From Paenibacillus lactis (GTDB lineage Bacteria; Bacillota; Bacilli; Paenibacillales; Paenibacillaceae): a stretch of DNA of 64,000 nt. The translations under genes were made by a program, and so were the position numbers. The stretch covers positions 124,001 through 188,000 of the forward strand of contig NZ_JAGGKI010000008.1 in NCBI RefSeq assembly GCF_017873605.1, read 5' to 3'. The notes beneath the pieces were generated by a model, which worked only from the letters and a program-made list of their open reading frames with translations, did not search any database and was not told the origin of the DNA. Shown here piece by piece: positions 17,633-26,031 of this stretch (positions are counted from its first letter, which is position 1; the number at the start of each line of letters is the position of its first letter).

Positions 17633-18544
17633 ATGCGGTCACCCAAAGGCATTCAGAGCTTTAAACGCGATTATCAATTATGGATTATGATTTTGCCGGC
17701 GATCCTCGTCATTCTGGTGTTCAACTACATCCCCATGTACGGAATTCAGCTGGCCTTTCGGGATTTTGATTTCACCAAAGGCCTCACCGGCGGGGAATGG
17801 AGAGGGCTTGCTTATTTCGAGCAGTTCATCGACAGTTATCTGTTCACGGATTTGATGCGCAATACGTTTCTTATCAGCCTGGCTTCGATTGTTCTGGGCT
17901 TTCCGGCTCCGATTATTCTGGCGCTGATTCTGAACCAGATTCGAAAAAAGCGAATGAAAAAGCTCATGCAGACGACGGTATATTTGCCTCATTTTATTTC
18001 CGTCATCGTTCTCGTGGGCATGCTCAACGTGCTGCTGTCCTCGGAAACCGGCGTGGTCGGTCATTTCATGAAATCAATCGGGCTCGAACATATCAATCTG
18101 CTGGCCTCAACCTCGACCTTTATCCCGGTCTACGTGCTCTCGGATATTTGGCAGCATTGCGGCTGGAACAGCATTATCTATCTGGCAGCGTTGTCCGCAG
18201 TAGACCCCCAGCTCTATGATGCGGCCAAAATGGACGGCGCCAGCCGCTGGCAGACGATCCGGTACGTGGATATTCCCGCGCTCGTGCCGACGATCATCAT
18301 TTTGTTCATTCTCAGCATGGGCAGCATTCTCAGCACCGGCTTCGAGAAAATATTCCTGATGCAAAACGCTCTCAACCTGCCGGTATCCGAGGTCATTGCG
18401 ACGTATGTGTACAAGATCGGCATTATCTCCAACCAATTCAGCTTGGCTTCAGCCATCGGGCTGTTCAATACCTTGATCAATTTCGTGTTTCTGTTTGCCA
18501 TGAACGCCATTTCGAAACGCGTGTCCAATACGAGCCTATTCTAA
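17633..18544 (+). CDS. Sugar ABC transporter permease (LplB-like)
   Basis: 303 residues, six membrane helices, with the N-terminal LWIMILPAILVILVFNYIPM signature of LplB/UgpA permeases. The cytoplasmic EAA loop (YDAAKMDGASRWQTI) docks the shared ATPase. GGAGGG precedes the ATG. It forms the channel with the following YtcP-like permease and receives substrate from the upstream lipoprotein. Confidence 0.93.
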   Translation: MRSPKGIQSFKRDYQLWIMILPAILVILVFNYIPMYGIQLAFRDFDFTKGLTGGEWRGLAYFEQFIDSYLFTDLMRNTFLISLASIVLGFPAPIILALILNQIRKKRMKKLMQTTVYLPHFISVIVLVGMLNVLLSSETGVVGHFMKSIGLEHINLLASTSTFIPVYVLSDIWQHCGWNSIIYLAALSAVDPQLYDAAKMDGASRWQTIRYVDIPALVPTIIILFILSMGSILSTGFEKIFLMQNALNLPVSEVIATYVYKIGIISNQFSLASAIGLFNTLINFVFLFAMNAISKRVSNTSLF

Positions 18545-18568
18545 TGAGAGAGGGGAGGAGGAACGGCC

Positions 18569-19468
18569 ATGGATCACATAAGTGCCCGGGTCACCGGTAA
18601 AGAATTCGCCTTCAGGGTCGTCCTGGCCCTGTTGTGTGTCGTTATTTTTCTTTTGATCGCATACCCGTTGTATTTTATCGTTATCGCTTCCTTCAGTGAT
18701 TCGACGCTGGTATCGACAGGCAAAGTGCTGTTCTTTCCGAAAAACATCAGCTTCTTCGGATATCAGGAAATTTTCAAGGATATGCGGATTTGGACCGGCT
18801 ACCGGAACACGGTGTTTTACACGTTATTCGGGACGCTCGTGAACATGCTGTTCACGCTGCCGGCGGCGTATGTGCTTTCGCGGAGGGAATTCCGGGCGAG
18901 ACGGATCATCATGTTCTTCTTCGTGGTGACGATGTTTTTCAATGGCGGTCTGATTCCGACTTACCTGCTGATGAAGGATTTGCAGCTGACCAATACGATC
19001 TGGGTGTTCATCCTGCCTTTTTCGGTGAATGTGTTTTACCTCATCATCGCCAGGACGTTCTTCGAAACGTCTCTGCCGAAGGAGCTGCACGAGGCGGCCG
19101 TGATGGACGGCTGCTCGCATTTCACGTTTTTTTTCAAAGTGGCGCTGCCGCTGTCCAAAGCGATGGTGTCGGTCATCGCCCTCTATTATCTGGTGGGGCA
19201 CTGGAACGATTTCTTCACAGCGCTGATCTATATTCGGGATACGAAGCTGCAGCCGCTGCAGATCATCCTGCGGGACATCCTGTTGTCCAATCAGGTATTT
19301 GCCAACGGGGCAGGCACCGGCGGCGATGCGGGGGGATATGCTCAGCGGTATGCGGATCAGATCAAGTACGGGGTCATTATCGTTTCGACGCTTCCGATTT
19401 TGGTCATTTATCCGTTTATGCAGAAATATTTCGAAAAAGGCGTCATGATCGGTTCGATCAAAGGGTAA
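18569..19468 (+). CDS. Carbohydrate ABC transporter permease (YtcP/LplC-like)
   Basis: 299 residues with six membrane helices. The EAA loop LHEAAVMDGCSHFTFFFKV and the C-terminal YPFMQKYFEKGVMIGSIKG ending are typical of YtcP/LplC proteins. It starts 24 bases after the LplB-like stop with a GGGGAGGAGG site and completes the importer. A terminator and the short 51-bp repeat array follow. Confidence 0.93.
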   Translation: MDHISARVTGKEFAFRVVLALLCVVIFLLIAYPLYFIVIASFSDSTLVSTGKVLFFPKNISFFGYQEIFKDMRIWTGYRNTVFYTLFGTLVNMLFTLPAAYVLSRREFRARRIIMFFFVVTMFFNGGLIPTYLLMKDLQLTNTIWVFILPFSVNVFYLIIARTFFETSLPKELHEAAVMDGCSHFTFFFKVALPLSKAMVSVIALYYLVGHWNDFFTALIYIRDTKLQPLQIILRDILLSNQVFANGAGTGGDAGGYAQRYADQIKYGVIIVSTLPILVIYPFMQKYFEKGVMIGSIKG

Positions 19469-19479
19469 CGGTGGAAGAG

Positions 19480-19518
19480 GCGTGCCGGGCAGCGCAGGGG
19501 CTGGTCGGCACGCTTTTG
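19480..19518 (+). terminator. Terminator of the first importer operon
   Basis: GCGTGCCG (19480-19487) pairs with CGGCACGC (19506-19513), followed by TTTT-G-T. It lies 11 bases after the permease stop. Confidence 0.7.
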
Positions 19519-19566
19519 TGCGTGCTGCCAGAGGCGGCGCGGGGGAGTGACAAGGCGCCGGCAGGG

Positions 19567-19711
19567 GCTTCACAAGTCCCGAAAAGGGACTTGCTGTCGT
19601 GAAAAAGCGCCGCATGGACCTCACAAGTCCCGAAAAGGGACTTGCTGTCGTGAAACGGCGCCGCATGGACCTCACAAGTCCTCAAAAGGGACTTGCTGTC
19701 GTGAAACGGCG
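19567..19711. repeat. Short array of the 51-bp palindromic repeat (3 copies)
   Basis: Three units with a 51-base period. Each carries the hairpin arms CAAGTCC(C) and GGGACTTG separated by about five bases ending in AAAA, then a spacer (GCTGTCGTGAAA and GGCGCC-type block) unlike that of the right-edge array. The third unit has CAAGTCCTC instead of CAAGTCCCG. The same palindrome and the same period recur at 63380-64000. No protein-coding role is supported. Confidence 0.9.
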
Positions 19712-19712
19712 C

Positions 19713-20162
19713 CTAAACGCCGAACTGTTTTAAGTGGTGGTCCAGGTGCTTGTATAACCCAATTCCCCATTGTTCGGCGGTCAGCTTGCCGAAAAAGGGA
19801 TGCGGGTGCGGCGTGATTTTCGCCGGCCCGTCTTTCTGAAGCTGGACGATTTTTCCCTTCAGAGTTTCTTTTTCCACCTCAAAATCGCGATCATCTGCAA
19901 TGATTATGCTGGGGATCGTGGACATATTGCGAGCCGGGGGCTTCGCATTATAAAACATCGGTTTCACAAAGCGGCCGATCAATATCCCCAGCCAGCCTCT
20001 AGGAGGGAAAGAATTCCCCATGGCGATATCCTGGAAAGCCGAACAATGGGCTAGCATCTGGGCGACGTTCATTTTGCCCCACTGCGGTTGTAAGCTCGGA
20101 TTTAGATTGTCGATACGGTTCATGAGTTCTTTAACATGGGCTTGATTGAACATGGTTTCCAT
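19713..20162 (-). CDS. DUF1569 family protein (DinB-like fold)
   Basis: About 149 residues. The conserved block WGKMNVAQMLAHC and the C-terminal FGKLTAEQWGIGLYKHLDHHLKQF are characteristic of DUF1569, a DinB-related family of unknown function with likely metal-binding histidines. The chosen ATG follows AAGGAG by 10 bases and lies downstream of an extended -10 at 20233-20238; the longest frame begins at or before the predicted transcript start. The stop lies within two bases of the repeat array. Confidence 0.82.
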   Translation of the reverse strand: METMFNQAHVKELMNRIDNLNPSLQPQWGKMNVAQMLAHCSAFQDIAMGNSFPPRGWLGILIGRFVKPMFYNAKPPARNMSTIPSIIIADDRDFEVEKETLKGKIVQLQKDGPAKITPHPHPFFGKLTAEQWGIGLYKHLDHHLKQFGV

Positions 20163-20505
20163 GATTTGATTGCTCCTTATTGGCGAGGTGTAATCACAGG
20201 GCTTTCCTGAGGCCGACTCAATCTCGGAAACCATTATACCAATTCATTTAAAGACCGATTTCTTTCCGATTGCTGTATCTCACGATGATTCACGTCAGTT
20301 TTAGAGTCATGATGCTGCCCCGGGGTTACTGCATCGGCTGGTTTCTGTTGGGTCTATCTTGTTCGGGTGGGTGCTTATCTTGGTCCGAAGAACCTTTTTA
20401 GATGATATGACAGATCGAATAGAGACCAAGCTCTCCTCATTACAATGGTAAAGGCAATCTTAATCGAAAGAAAGATGGAAAACTAACCATGAGGAGGATA
20501 TTCCG
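20163..20505. promoter_or_regulatory. Divergent promoter region, DUF1569 and beta-helix genes
   Basis: 343 bases without a gene. An extended -10 for the minus strand (TGG-TATAAT, complement of 20233-20241) serves DUF1569. The plus side contains the AGGAGG ribosome site of the beta-helix gene. No -35, hairpin or operator stands out in the middle. Confidence 0.45.
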
Positions 20506-21756
20506 ATGATCCAATTATGTATGGTGAAAAGAGGGCTGCGGCAGCTGGCCTTGATCGGATTGCTGATGGTCTCGATCAGCAGCCTTGGCCTGTCTGAATT
20601 CACAACGGTAAAGCAGGCCGATGCGTTTAGCGCAGAAGCGGCCAGGCCGGCAACATGTTCCGCAGCTCCGTGGGAAGCGACGGCTACCTACAGCGGAGAC
20701 AGCGAGGTGTCGCATCAAGGCAAGCTCTGGACAGCAAGATGGTGGACAACGGGCGAGGAGCCGGGAACGAGCGCTTCTTGGGGAGTATGGGATGCCCGAG
20801 AGACTTGCGGAAACGGGGGAGGACGTGATGAAGACGGTAGGTTTGAACCTGAACCCCATTCCGCATCTAACGATACTTCTTGCGCATCGTCTTCCTGTCT
20901 GCACAGTGCGTTGAAAAATGCCGTTCCAGGCGGCCGGATCGTCCTGGAGCCTGGCACCTACACGGGAAGCTTCTCCTCGGATGCAGGCGGGACCTCGGAG
21001 CAGCCCATCGTCATCGAAAGCCGGGATGCCGCGAACCCGGCGGTCATTTCCGGATATTCCGCCGGCTCCGGCTACGCACTTCGGGTCCGGGGAGACCATT
21101 GGATCATCCGTAATCTGAAGCTGACGAACGCCCAAAAGGGCATATTGCTTGATCATTCGAACCACACGCTGGTTTCCGGCGTAGAGGTCTTTAACATCGG
21201 CTACGAAGCCGTGCATTTCCGGGACGGCACTTCATACAGCACCATTGAAAACTCGCGGATATACAATACCGGCAAAACCGGCCCGGGCTTTGGCGAGGGG
21301 GTTTACGTCGGTTCGGCGGAAGGTGCGTCATATGACCAGAATACGCATTACAATACGATCCGGGGCGTCATTTTCGGCCCGAACATTACAGCCGAGCATA
21401 TTGACATTAAGGAAAGATCGATCGGGACGCTGGTCGAGAATTGCACCTTTTACGGCGAGGGAATCAGTGGAGCGAATTATGCCGACAGCTTCGTGGATGT
21501 GAAAGGGAGCGGGGCCATAATCCGGAATAATACCGCTTACCAGAATGGAAACAGCGTCATTGTGGATGCCTTTCAGCTTCATGAAATTGTACCGGGATGG
21601 GGAATCAGCAACGAATTCTCCAATAACACGGTGTTTCTGTCCGATCCGGACGTTTATGTCATCGCAGCCTATGGTAATACATCGGCCACAGCCTCCCAGA
21701 ATACGAGAAGCCCGGTCGGCAATATGTACAAGGGGAACGTGACGGTTGCGCCATGA
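20506..21756 (+). CDS. Secreted right-handed beta-helix protein with chitin-binding-like module
   Basis: 416 residues. A long N-terminal signal peptide (LRQLALIGLLMVSISSLGL core) is followed by a CBM5/12-like module at ~48-105 (SEVSHQGKLWTARWWT, then GTSASWGVW), then an acidic linker and a C-terminal parallel beta-helix (~145-415) with repeats such as IIRNLKLTNAQKGI, VSGVEVFNIGYEAVHF and IENSRIYNTGKTG. Such helices occur in pectate lyases, other polysaccharide lyases and NosD-like proteins. The combination points to an extracellular polysaccharide-degrading enzyme; catalytic residues were not identified. AGGAGGA precedes the ATG. Confidence 0.85.
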   Translation: MIQLCMVKRGLRQLALIGLLMVSISSLGLSEFTTVKQADAFSAEAARPATCSAAPWEATATYSGDSEVSHQGKLWTARWWTTGEEPGTSASWGVWDARETCGNGGGRDEDGRFEPEPHSASNDTSCASSSCLHSALKNAVPGGRIVLEPGTYTGSFSSDAGGTSEQPIVIESRDAANPAVISGYSAGSGYALRVRGDHWIIRNLKLTNAQKGILLDHSNHTLVSGVEVFNIGYEAVHFRDGTSYSTIENSRIYNTGKTGPGFGEGVYVGSAEGASYDQNTHYNTIRGVIFGPNITAEHIDIKERSIGTLVENCTFYGEGISGANYADSFVDVKGSGAIIRNNTAYQNGNSVIVDAFQLHEIVPGWGISNEFSNNTVFLSDPDVYVIAAYGNTSATASQNTRSPVGNMYKGNVTVAP

Positions 21757-22016
21757 TTGACAGGGTCAAGCGTTGTAACGATGACTCCAGCAAGGGCTCA
21801 GCAACGACGCTCGGACGATTGGCCATCGGTTGCTCTCCCAATGATCTTTTATAAAATGTGAATTTTAATATTGGAAGCGTCGTGACAGAATGTGAAGGTT
21901 CGTGTTGGATGATGAGCATGGGTATAGGAGGGAGGGGATCAGCTGCGCTTGTAGGGATCAGGAGAAGCTGCCGGTGCACGGACTCATTTAGAAATAAGAA
22001 ACCGAACAGCTATACC

Positions 22017-22202
22017 TCAATCTTCGGAGGTCTTTTTTAATAGAGAGTCCAGTTTTTTGTGCAAATGCTGCAATTCTTTATTGTAGTGCCTGTAAGTTAT
22101 GACACCAATAACGGATTTTATGCCGAAAAAGAGGATGGCTGCAATAACAATCAGCAAATAATTGTGAGCCATTTGACTAAGCCAGCTGTTGATCTTTTCC
22201 AT
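22017..22202 (-). CDS. Small single-pass membrane protein with coiled-coil tail
   Basis: 61 residues: a short polar N-terminus, one hydrophobic helix (LLIVIAAILFFGIKSVIGVI) and a charged heptad-like tail (LQHLHKKLDSLLKKTSED). AAAGGGGG lies 6-8 bases upstream of the ATG, which argues for a real gene. I do not recognise a family. It is separated by a strong terminator from the kinase gene upstream on the same strand, so it has its own promoter. Confidence 0.6.
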   Translation of the reverse strand: MEKINSWLSQMAHNYLLIVIAAILFFGIKSVIGVITYRHYNKELQHLHKKLDSLLKKTSED

Positions 22203-22598
22203 GATGGACCCCCTTTAGGAACAGTATTCCCTTGTAAACAATAAATTTATGCCACGTTGGCCGTTGATTTACGCTGCGGTTCGGCCATTGCTTAATAATG
22301 AGAGACAGATAGGAGGCATGATAAAATTGTAGATTGATTTTGACGCAAAAAAACAACAGGAGCATCGCGGGGCGATGCTCCTGTTGCGATAGCGGAACTC
22401 CGCCCGGAGAAGACTAGGCAGTATAGTCTACCGGGCTCCTCTTTGAAAGGACTAACCCGCACCGTCTGCCATACTCTGCTTCGTGAATCAAGCCCGTATC
22501 CTCTTCAGGCTCCGCTCGAACAACAACCAAGCCGTACCGTCTACCAGACTTTTGCTTTATGGCAACCAAGCAAGAGTCCGCTGGCTGACTCCTCGTTC
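22203..22598. other. Intergenic region with terminator and second hairpin
   Basis: 396 bases without a supported gene. Besides the kinase terminator, it contains a compound hairpin at 22402-22436: GCCCGG pairs with CCGGGC and, inside it, AGACTA pairs with TAGTCT. There is no T tract on either side. The remaining ~160 bases to the kinase stop show nothing assignable. Confidence 0.55.
22345..22386 (-). terminator. Strong rho-independent terminator of the hybrid kinase gene
   Basis: A perfect 15-bp stem (22354-22368 with 22372-22386) and a 3-base loop precede TTTTTTT on the minus strand. It lies about 210 bases beyond the kinase stop. Confidence 0.9.
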
Positions 22599-25500
22599 CT
22601 AAAAATCGGAAAAATCCTCGCTCGGCTGCGAATCCGACGGAATTGTAAATGAAACCGTCGTGCCTTGATTCCGGGTGCTCTTGATCACGAGACCGGAGCC
22701 GAAGGTTTGCAGCAGCCGCCGATTCGTATTATAGAGACCGATGCCGCCTTTTCTCTGATCAGGAGCTTGCAGGAGCTGGGCGACGCGGTCAGGCTCCATA
22801 CCGAGGCCGTTATCCGTCACTTCAACGGCAATGGTTTCCTCCTGCCTAGCGATTTTGATCGTTATCGTACCGCCTCCGGCCCTTGTTATAATACCGTGCC
22901 GTACCGCGTTCTCCACAAGCGGCTGAATGGCCAGTGGCGGGATGAGGACACGAATATCCCGGTCCACGTCCCATACCACGTTCAAACGTTCTCCGTATCG
23001 CTCCTTCTCGACGTATAAATAGGCCTGGATAAGCTCAAGCTCCTGCTGGAGCGGAACCAGTCGATCCTGATTCCGATAGTGGAAGCTGATCTGCAGATAG
23101 GAGCTGAATGCCTCGCCAAGGCTCCGCATGCGATCGACGTCCAAGTCGCTAAGCGCCATGATCGAATTCAAGGTGTTGAATAAGAAATGCGGGTGAATCT
23201 GCGCCTGCATATAGGCAGCTTCCATTCGCAAGCGATCATCCACGGAATGCTTCAACGTAATCAGCGAATGGATACGGTATCTTAATTCCACCGGGTCCAC
23301 GGGCTTCGTCACATAATCATTTGCGCCGGACTGGAAGCCGGCATACACATCGGCTGATTCGCTCCGCGCCGTCAGCAGCAGAACGGGCAGCTCCGATGCG
23401 TTAAAGCGTTCCCTTACGTTGCGCGTAAGCTCGTAGCCTGACATCTCCGGCATCATGACGTCCGCAATGAGGAGATCCCATGGCTGCGAGCCGAGAAGCT
23501 CCAGCGCTTCGGCAGCCGAGGCTACGAATTTCAGGTTGTACGGCTCCGCTGATAGTATGCCGGCAAGGATCCGCAGGTTAACAGGATCGTCATCCACGGC
23601 CAGGATGCTGACGGGATGACTTTGGGCCAAGGAACCCGTCGGTACCTGAATAGGAGAATCGCCTTTGGCGAGGTCCCAGCTGGCCGCGAGCTCTTCGTAG
23701 GCAGCTGTGCCTACGGCAGGTACGGGAACCTGCTGCGGTGACGTGCTCTCTGTTCTCGTGTCCGCAAGCGGAAGTGTGAAGGCAAACGTCGTCCCGCTTC
23801 CTTCTACCGATTTGACAGACAGCTCGCCGCCGTGAAGCTCAACGAGCTCCTTGCTGATGCTGAGCCCAAGGCCGATCCCCTTCGCGTCATTCAACCCTTG
23901 ATTGCCCTGCTCGTACGGAAGAAAAATGCGCCTTATCGTTTCAGCGTCCATCCCGATGCCCGTATCCGAGACCGTGATGGTCATTTTTCTGCTATCTGCA
24001 GCGGCAGAGACGGTAATGGTTCCTTTCTCCGTGTACTTGATGGCGTTGTGGATCAAATTGAGCAAAATTTGAACCAGCCGCTTTTCATCCGCCTTGACGG
24101 CTGGAAGGGAGTCCGGGATCTTCATCTGGAGTCGAACGGCCGTGCTTTCCGTCATAAATTTTACAATATCGAATACCCCATTAACGACGGAAACCAGGGA
24201 TACCTGGGTCGGCTGCAGCTGAATCTGCTTCTCTTGAAGACGCACGGCATCCAGCAGGTCATTTAATAAATGCGACATGCGGCGGCTGACCGTGATCAGA
24301 AGGTTCAAGTCTTCGCTGCTCTGCTTGCTGAGGGTTTCCTTTTCCCGTTCGGCGAGACTTATGGCAATATTCATGATACCGTGCAGCGGCGTGCGCAGCT
24401 CGTGGGACGTGTTGGCCAGAAAGCGGTCCTTCATTCGGTCCGCGAGCTTCAGTTTATCGTTAAGTTTGCTGATTTGATGAATGTTGCGGAAGTATCGCTT
24501 AAACCAATAGGCTGAAAAACCGATTAGGGCCGCGAGCACATCCACCGGATAATATACGGACGGCAGCTCCCAATAATTACTGATCGCCCCCCATATGACA
24601 CTCGCCATCACGCCGCTGGCTGATAGCAGGAGGAATATCGCATCATCCCGGCTGTCAAGGACCATTCGCGTAAATACGTAGACCGAGAGCAGGACCGGCA
24701 ACAAGTAAAAGAAGGCAAATACCCGGTATTCCACCATCCCGTGAACCCAAGGCCCCGGAGCGGCAAAGACCACGATCGTATAGAGGATCAAAAGCCCGCT
24801 GAAGGCGTTAAACCACAAGTTCCGTTTTCGGGCGGTAAAGCTGCGGCTCAGCTTCCAAATGAAATAGGAGAGCCACGAATAGGAGAGGAAGGTTACTTTA
24901 AGCTCCCATTCATAATTTAAAGGGACCCACTTCATCAAGAGGCTGTCGTGCGATGTGACGACACTCAAAGCTGCCGATACAAGCAGCAGGAAAAAGTCGA
25001 GCAGAGACCGTTCCCGCGGATTGAATAAGTATAAAATGCAGGCGTACAATCCGTGCAGCATCAGGACGACAAACGTAATTTGCTGGAGATCGACGGAGAC
25101 GCCGTACTCATCCTGGATCGCCTGGTGCGATCCCAGCTTGATCGGCTTTGAGATTCCGCCCATGTAAGGATGCTCATAGTTTGCGACCCGGATAACCAGA
25201 TCAAGCTCCCGAGCCTCCCGGTCGGGAACATAATCGACAACGAAAGAGGTGCGGTTCGGCTGATAGGAAGCTTGGCCAGTCTCTCCTGTCCTTCCCATAG
25301 AAGCTACCGTTTCGCCGTTGATGTCCACGGTGGTCGCGGATTGAATCTCCTGAACCCAGAACGAGAGTGGGGCCGCAAGCGGACGATCCAGCAAGATGCG
25401 AAGCCGGTACGTCCCGTTTCCGAATGATGATTTCACTTCATGCGCCCGGCCTTTATTCCAGTCTCCAGGTACATGCACGAAGGATGACGTCTCAGACGTC

Positions 25501-25766
25501 TTCAGCTCCTGTTCATTTGCCAAGGTGTCCGGGTAGAACGCCCATTCTCCGTCCAAATTGATGGGCTTGGAGCCCAAGAGATCCCAGCCTCTCAGATCGA
25601 GCACCCCATCAGAGGCTTTCGGTTGATCTGCAGGAGGGGCGTAGGCTTCAAGCCAAAGCCAGCGGATTCCGAGGAGCATGCTCAGAAAAACAACGAATGC
25701 CGCAACACGGTGGATAAATTTGGTAAAACGAAAACGTTCATGGTTCTTTGCGCGTAGGGTTGTCAC
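22599..25766 (-). CDS. Hybrid sensor kinase: 7TM sensor, HisKA kinase, receiver, second LytS-type kinase
   Basis: 1055 residues. After one N-terminal helix (~15-35) comes an extracytoplasmic beta-sandwich domain (~45-200), then seven membrane helices (~215-420), the 7TMR-DISM layout. The first kinase has phospho-acceptor H455 (ANTSHELRTPLHG) with an HATPase domain (GIGLGLSISKELVELHGG). A receiver domain follows, with D769 (LLIADVMMPEMSG) and TKPVDP. The C-terminus is a second kinase of the His_kinase/LytS type with H860 (QIHPHFLFN) and its own ATPase (GIGLYNTNRRL). The start is GTG at 25766 after AAAGGAA. No separate response regulator is adjacent. Ligand and target are unknown. Confidence 0.9.
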   Translation of the reverse strand: MTTLRAKNHERFRFTKFIHRVAAFVVFLSMLLGIRWLWLEAYAPPADQPKASDGVLDLRGWDLLGSKPINLDGEWAFYPDTLANEQELKTSETSSFVHVPGDWNKGRAHEVKSSFGNGTYRLRILLDRPLAAPLSFWVQEIQSATTVDINGETVASMGRTGETGQASYQPNRTSFVVDYVPDREARELDLVIRVANYEHPYMGGISKPIKLGSHQAIQDEYGVSVDLQQITFVVLMLHGLYACILYLFNPRERSLLDFFLLLVSAALSVVTSHDSLLMKWVPLNYEWELKVTFLSYSWLSYFIWKLSRSFTARKRNLWFNAFSGLLILYTIVVFAAPGPWVHGMVEYRVFAFFYLLPVLLSVYVFTRMVLDSRDDAIFLLLSASGVMASVIWGAISNYWELPSVYYPVDVLAALIGFSAYWFKRYFRNIHQISKLNDKLKLADRMKDRFLANTSHELRTPLHGIMNIAISLAEREKETLSKQSSEDLNLLITVSRRMSHLLNDLLDAVRLQEKQIQLQPTQVSLVSVVNGVFDIVKFMTESTAVRLQMKIPDSLPAVKADEKRLVQILLNLIHNAIKYTEKGTITVSAAADSRKMTITVSDTGIGMDAETIRRIFLPYEQGNQGLNDAKGIGLGLSISKELVELHGGELSVKSVEGSGTTFAFTLPLADTRTESTSPQQVPVPAVGTAAYEELAASWDLAKGDSPIQVPTGSLAQSHPVSILAVDDDPVNLRILAGILSAEPYNLKFVASAAEALELLGSQPWDLLIADVMMPEMSGYELTRNVRERFNASELPVLLLTARSESADVYAGFQSGANDYVTKPVDPVELRYRIHSLITLKHSVDDRLRMEAAYMQAQIHPHFLFNTLNSIMALSDLDVDRMRSLGEAFSSYLQISFHYRNQDRLVPLQQELELIQAYLYVEKERYGERLNVVWDVDRDIRVLIPPLAIQPLVENAVRHGIITRAGGGTITIKIARQEETIAVEVTDNGLGMEPDRVAQLLQAPDQRKGGIGLYNTNRRLLQTFGSGLVIKSTRNQGTTVSFTIPSDSQPSEDFSDF

Positions 25767-25926
25767 CGTTCACGTTCCTTTTTAAGAAGTCTTACTTTCA
25801 AATATACGCAAAATTACATCAGCCGTACAGACATTTCCTATTTGAGCACGCGGCCCAAGCCAATGGAAAACGGATTTGGAAATGCGATGAATCGAGAAGA
25901 GGGCAAGCTTGTGGGGCATCTGTTCA

Positions 25927-25979
25927 TAAAAAAACCGGCGGCTTTTCGTAAAAGCACAAAGCTTTCGAAAAGCGCCGGT
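25927..25979 (-). terminator. Rho-independent terminator of the marR-MMPL operon
   Basis: CCGGCG-GCTTTTCG pairs with CGAAAAG-CGCCGG (25935-25978), with an inner AAAGC/GCTTT pairing. On the minus strand it is followed by seven T residues. It lies 53 bases after the MMPL stop. Confidence 0.88.
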
Positions 25980-26031
25980 ATGATTCAAAAGGTGGACCTT
26001 GCGCTCAGGCGCAAGCAAATCCGGGGGCAGC

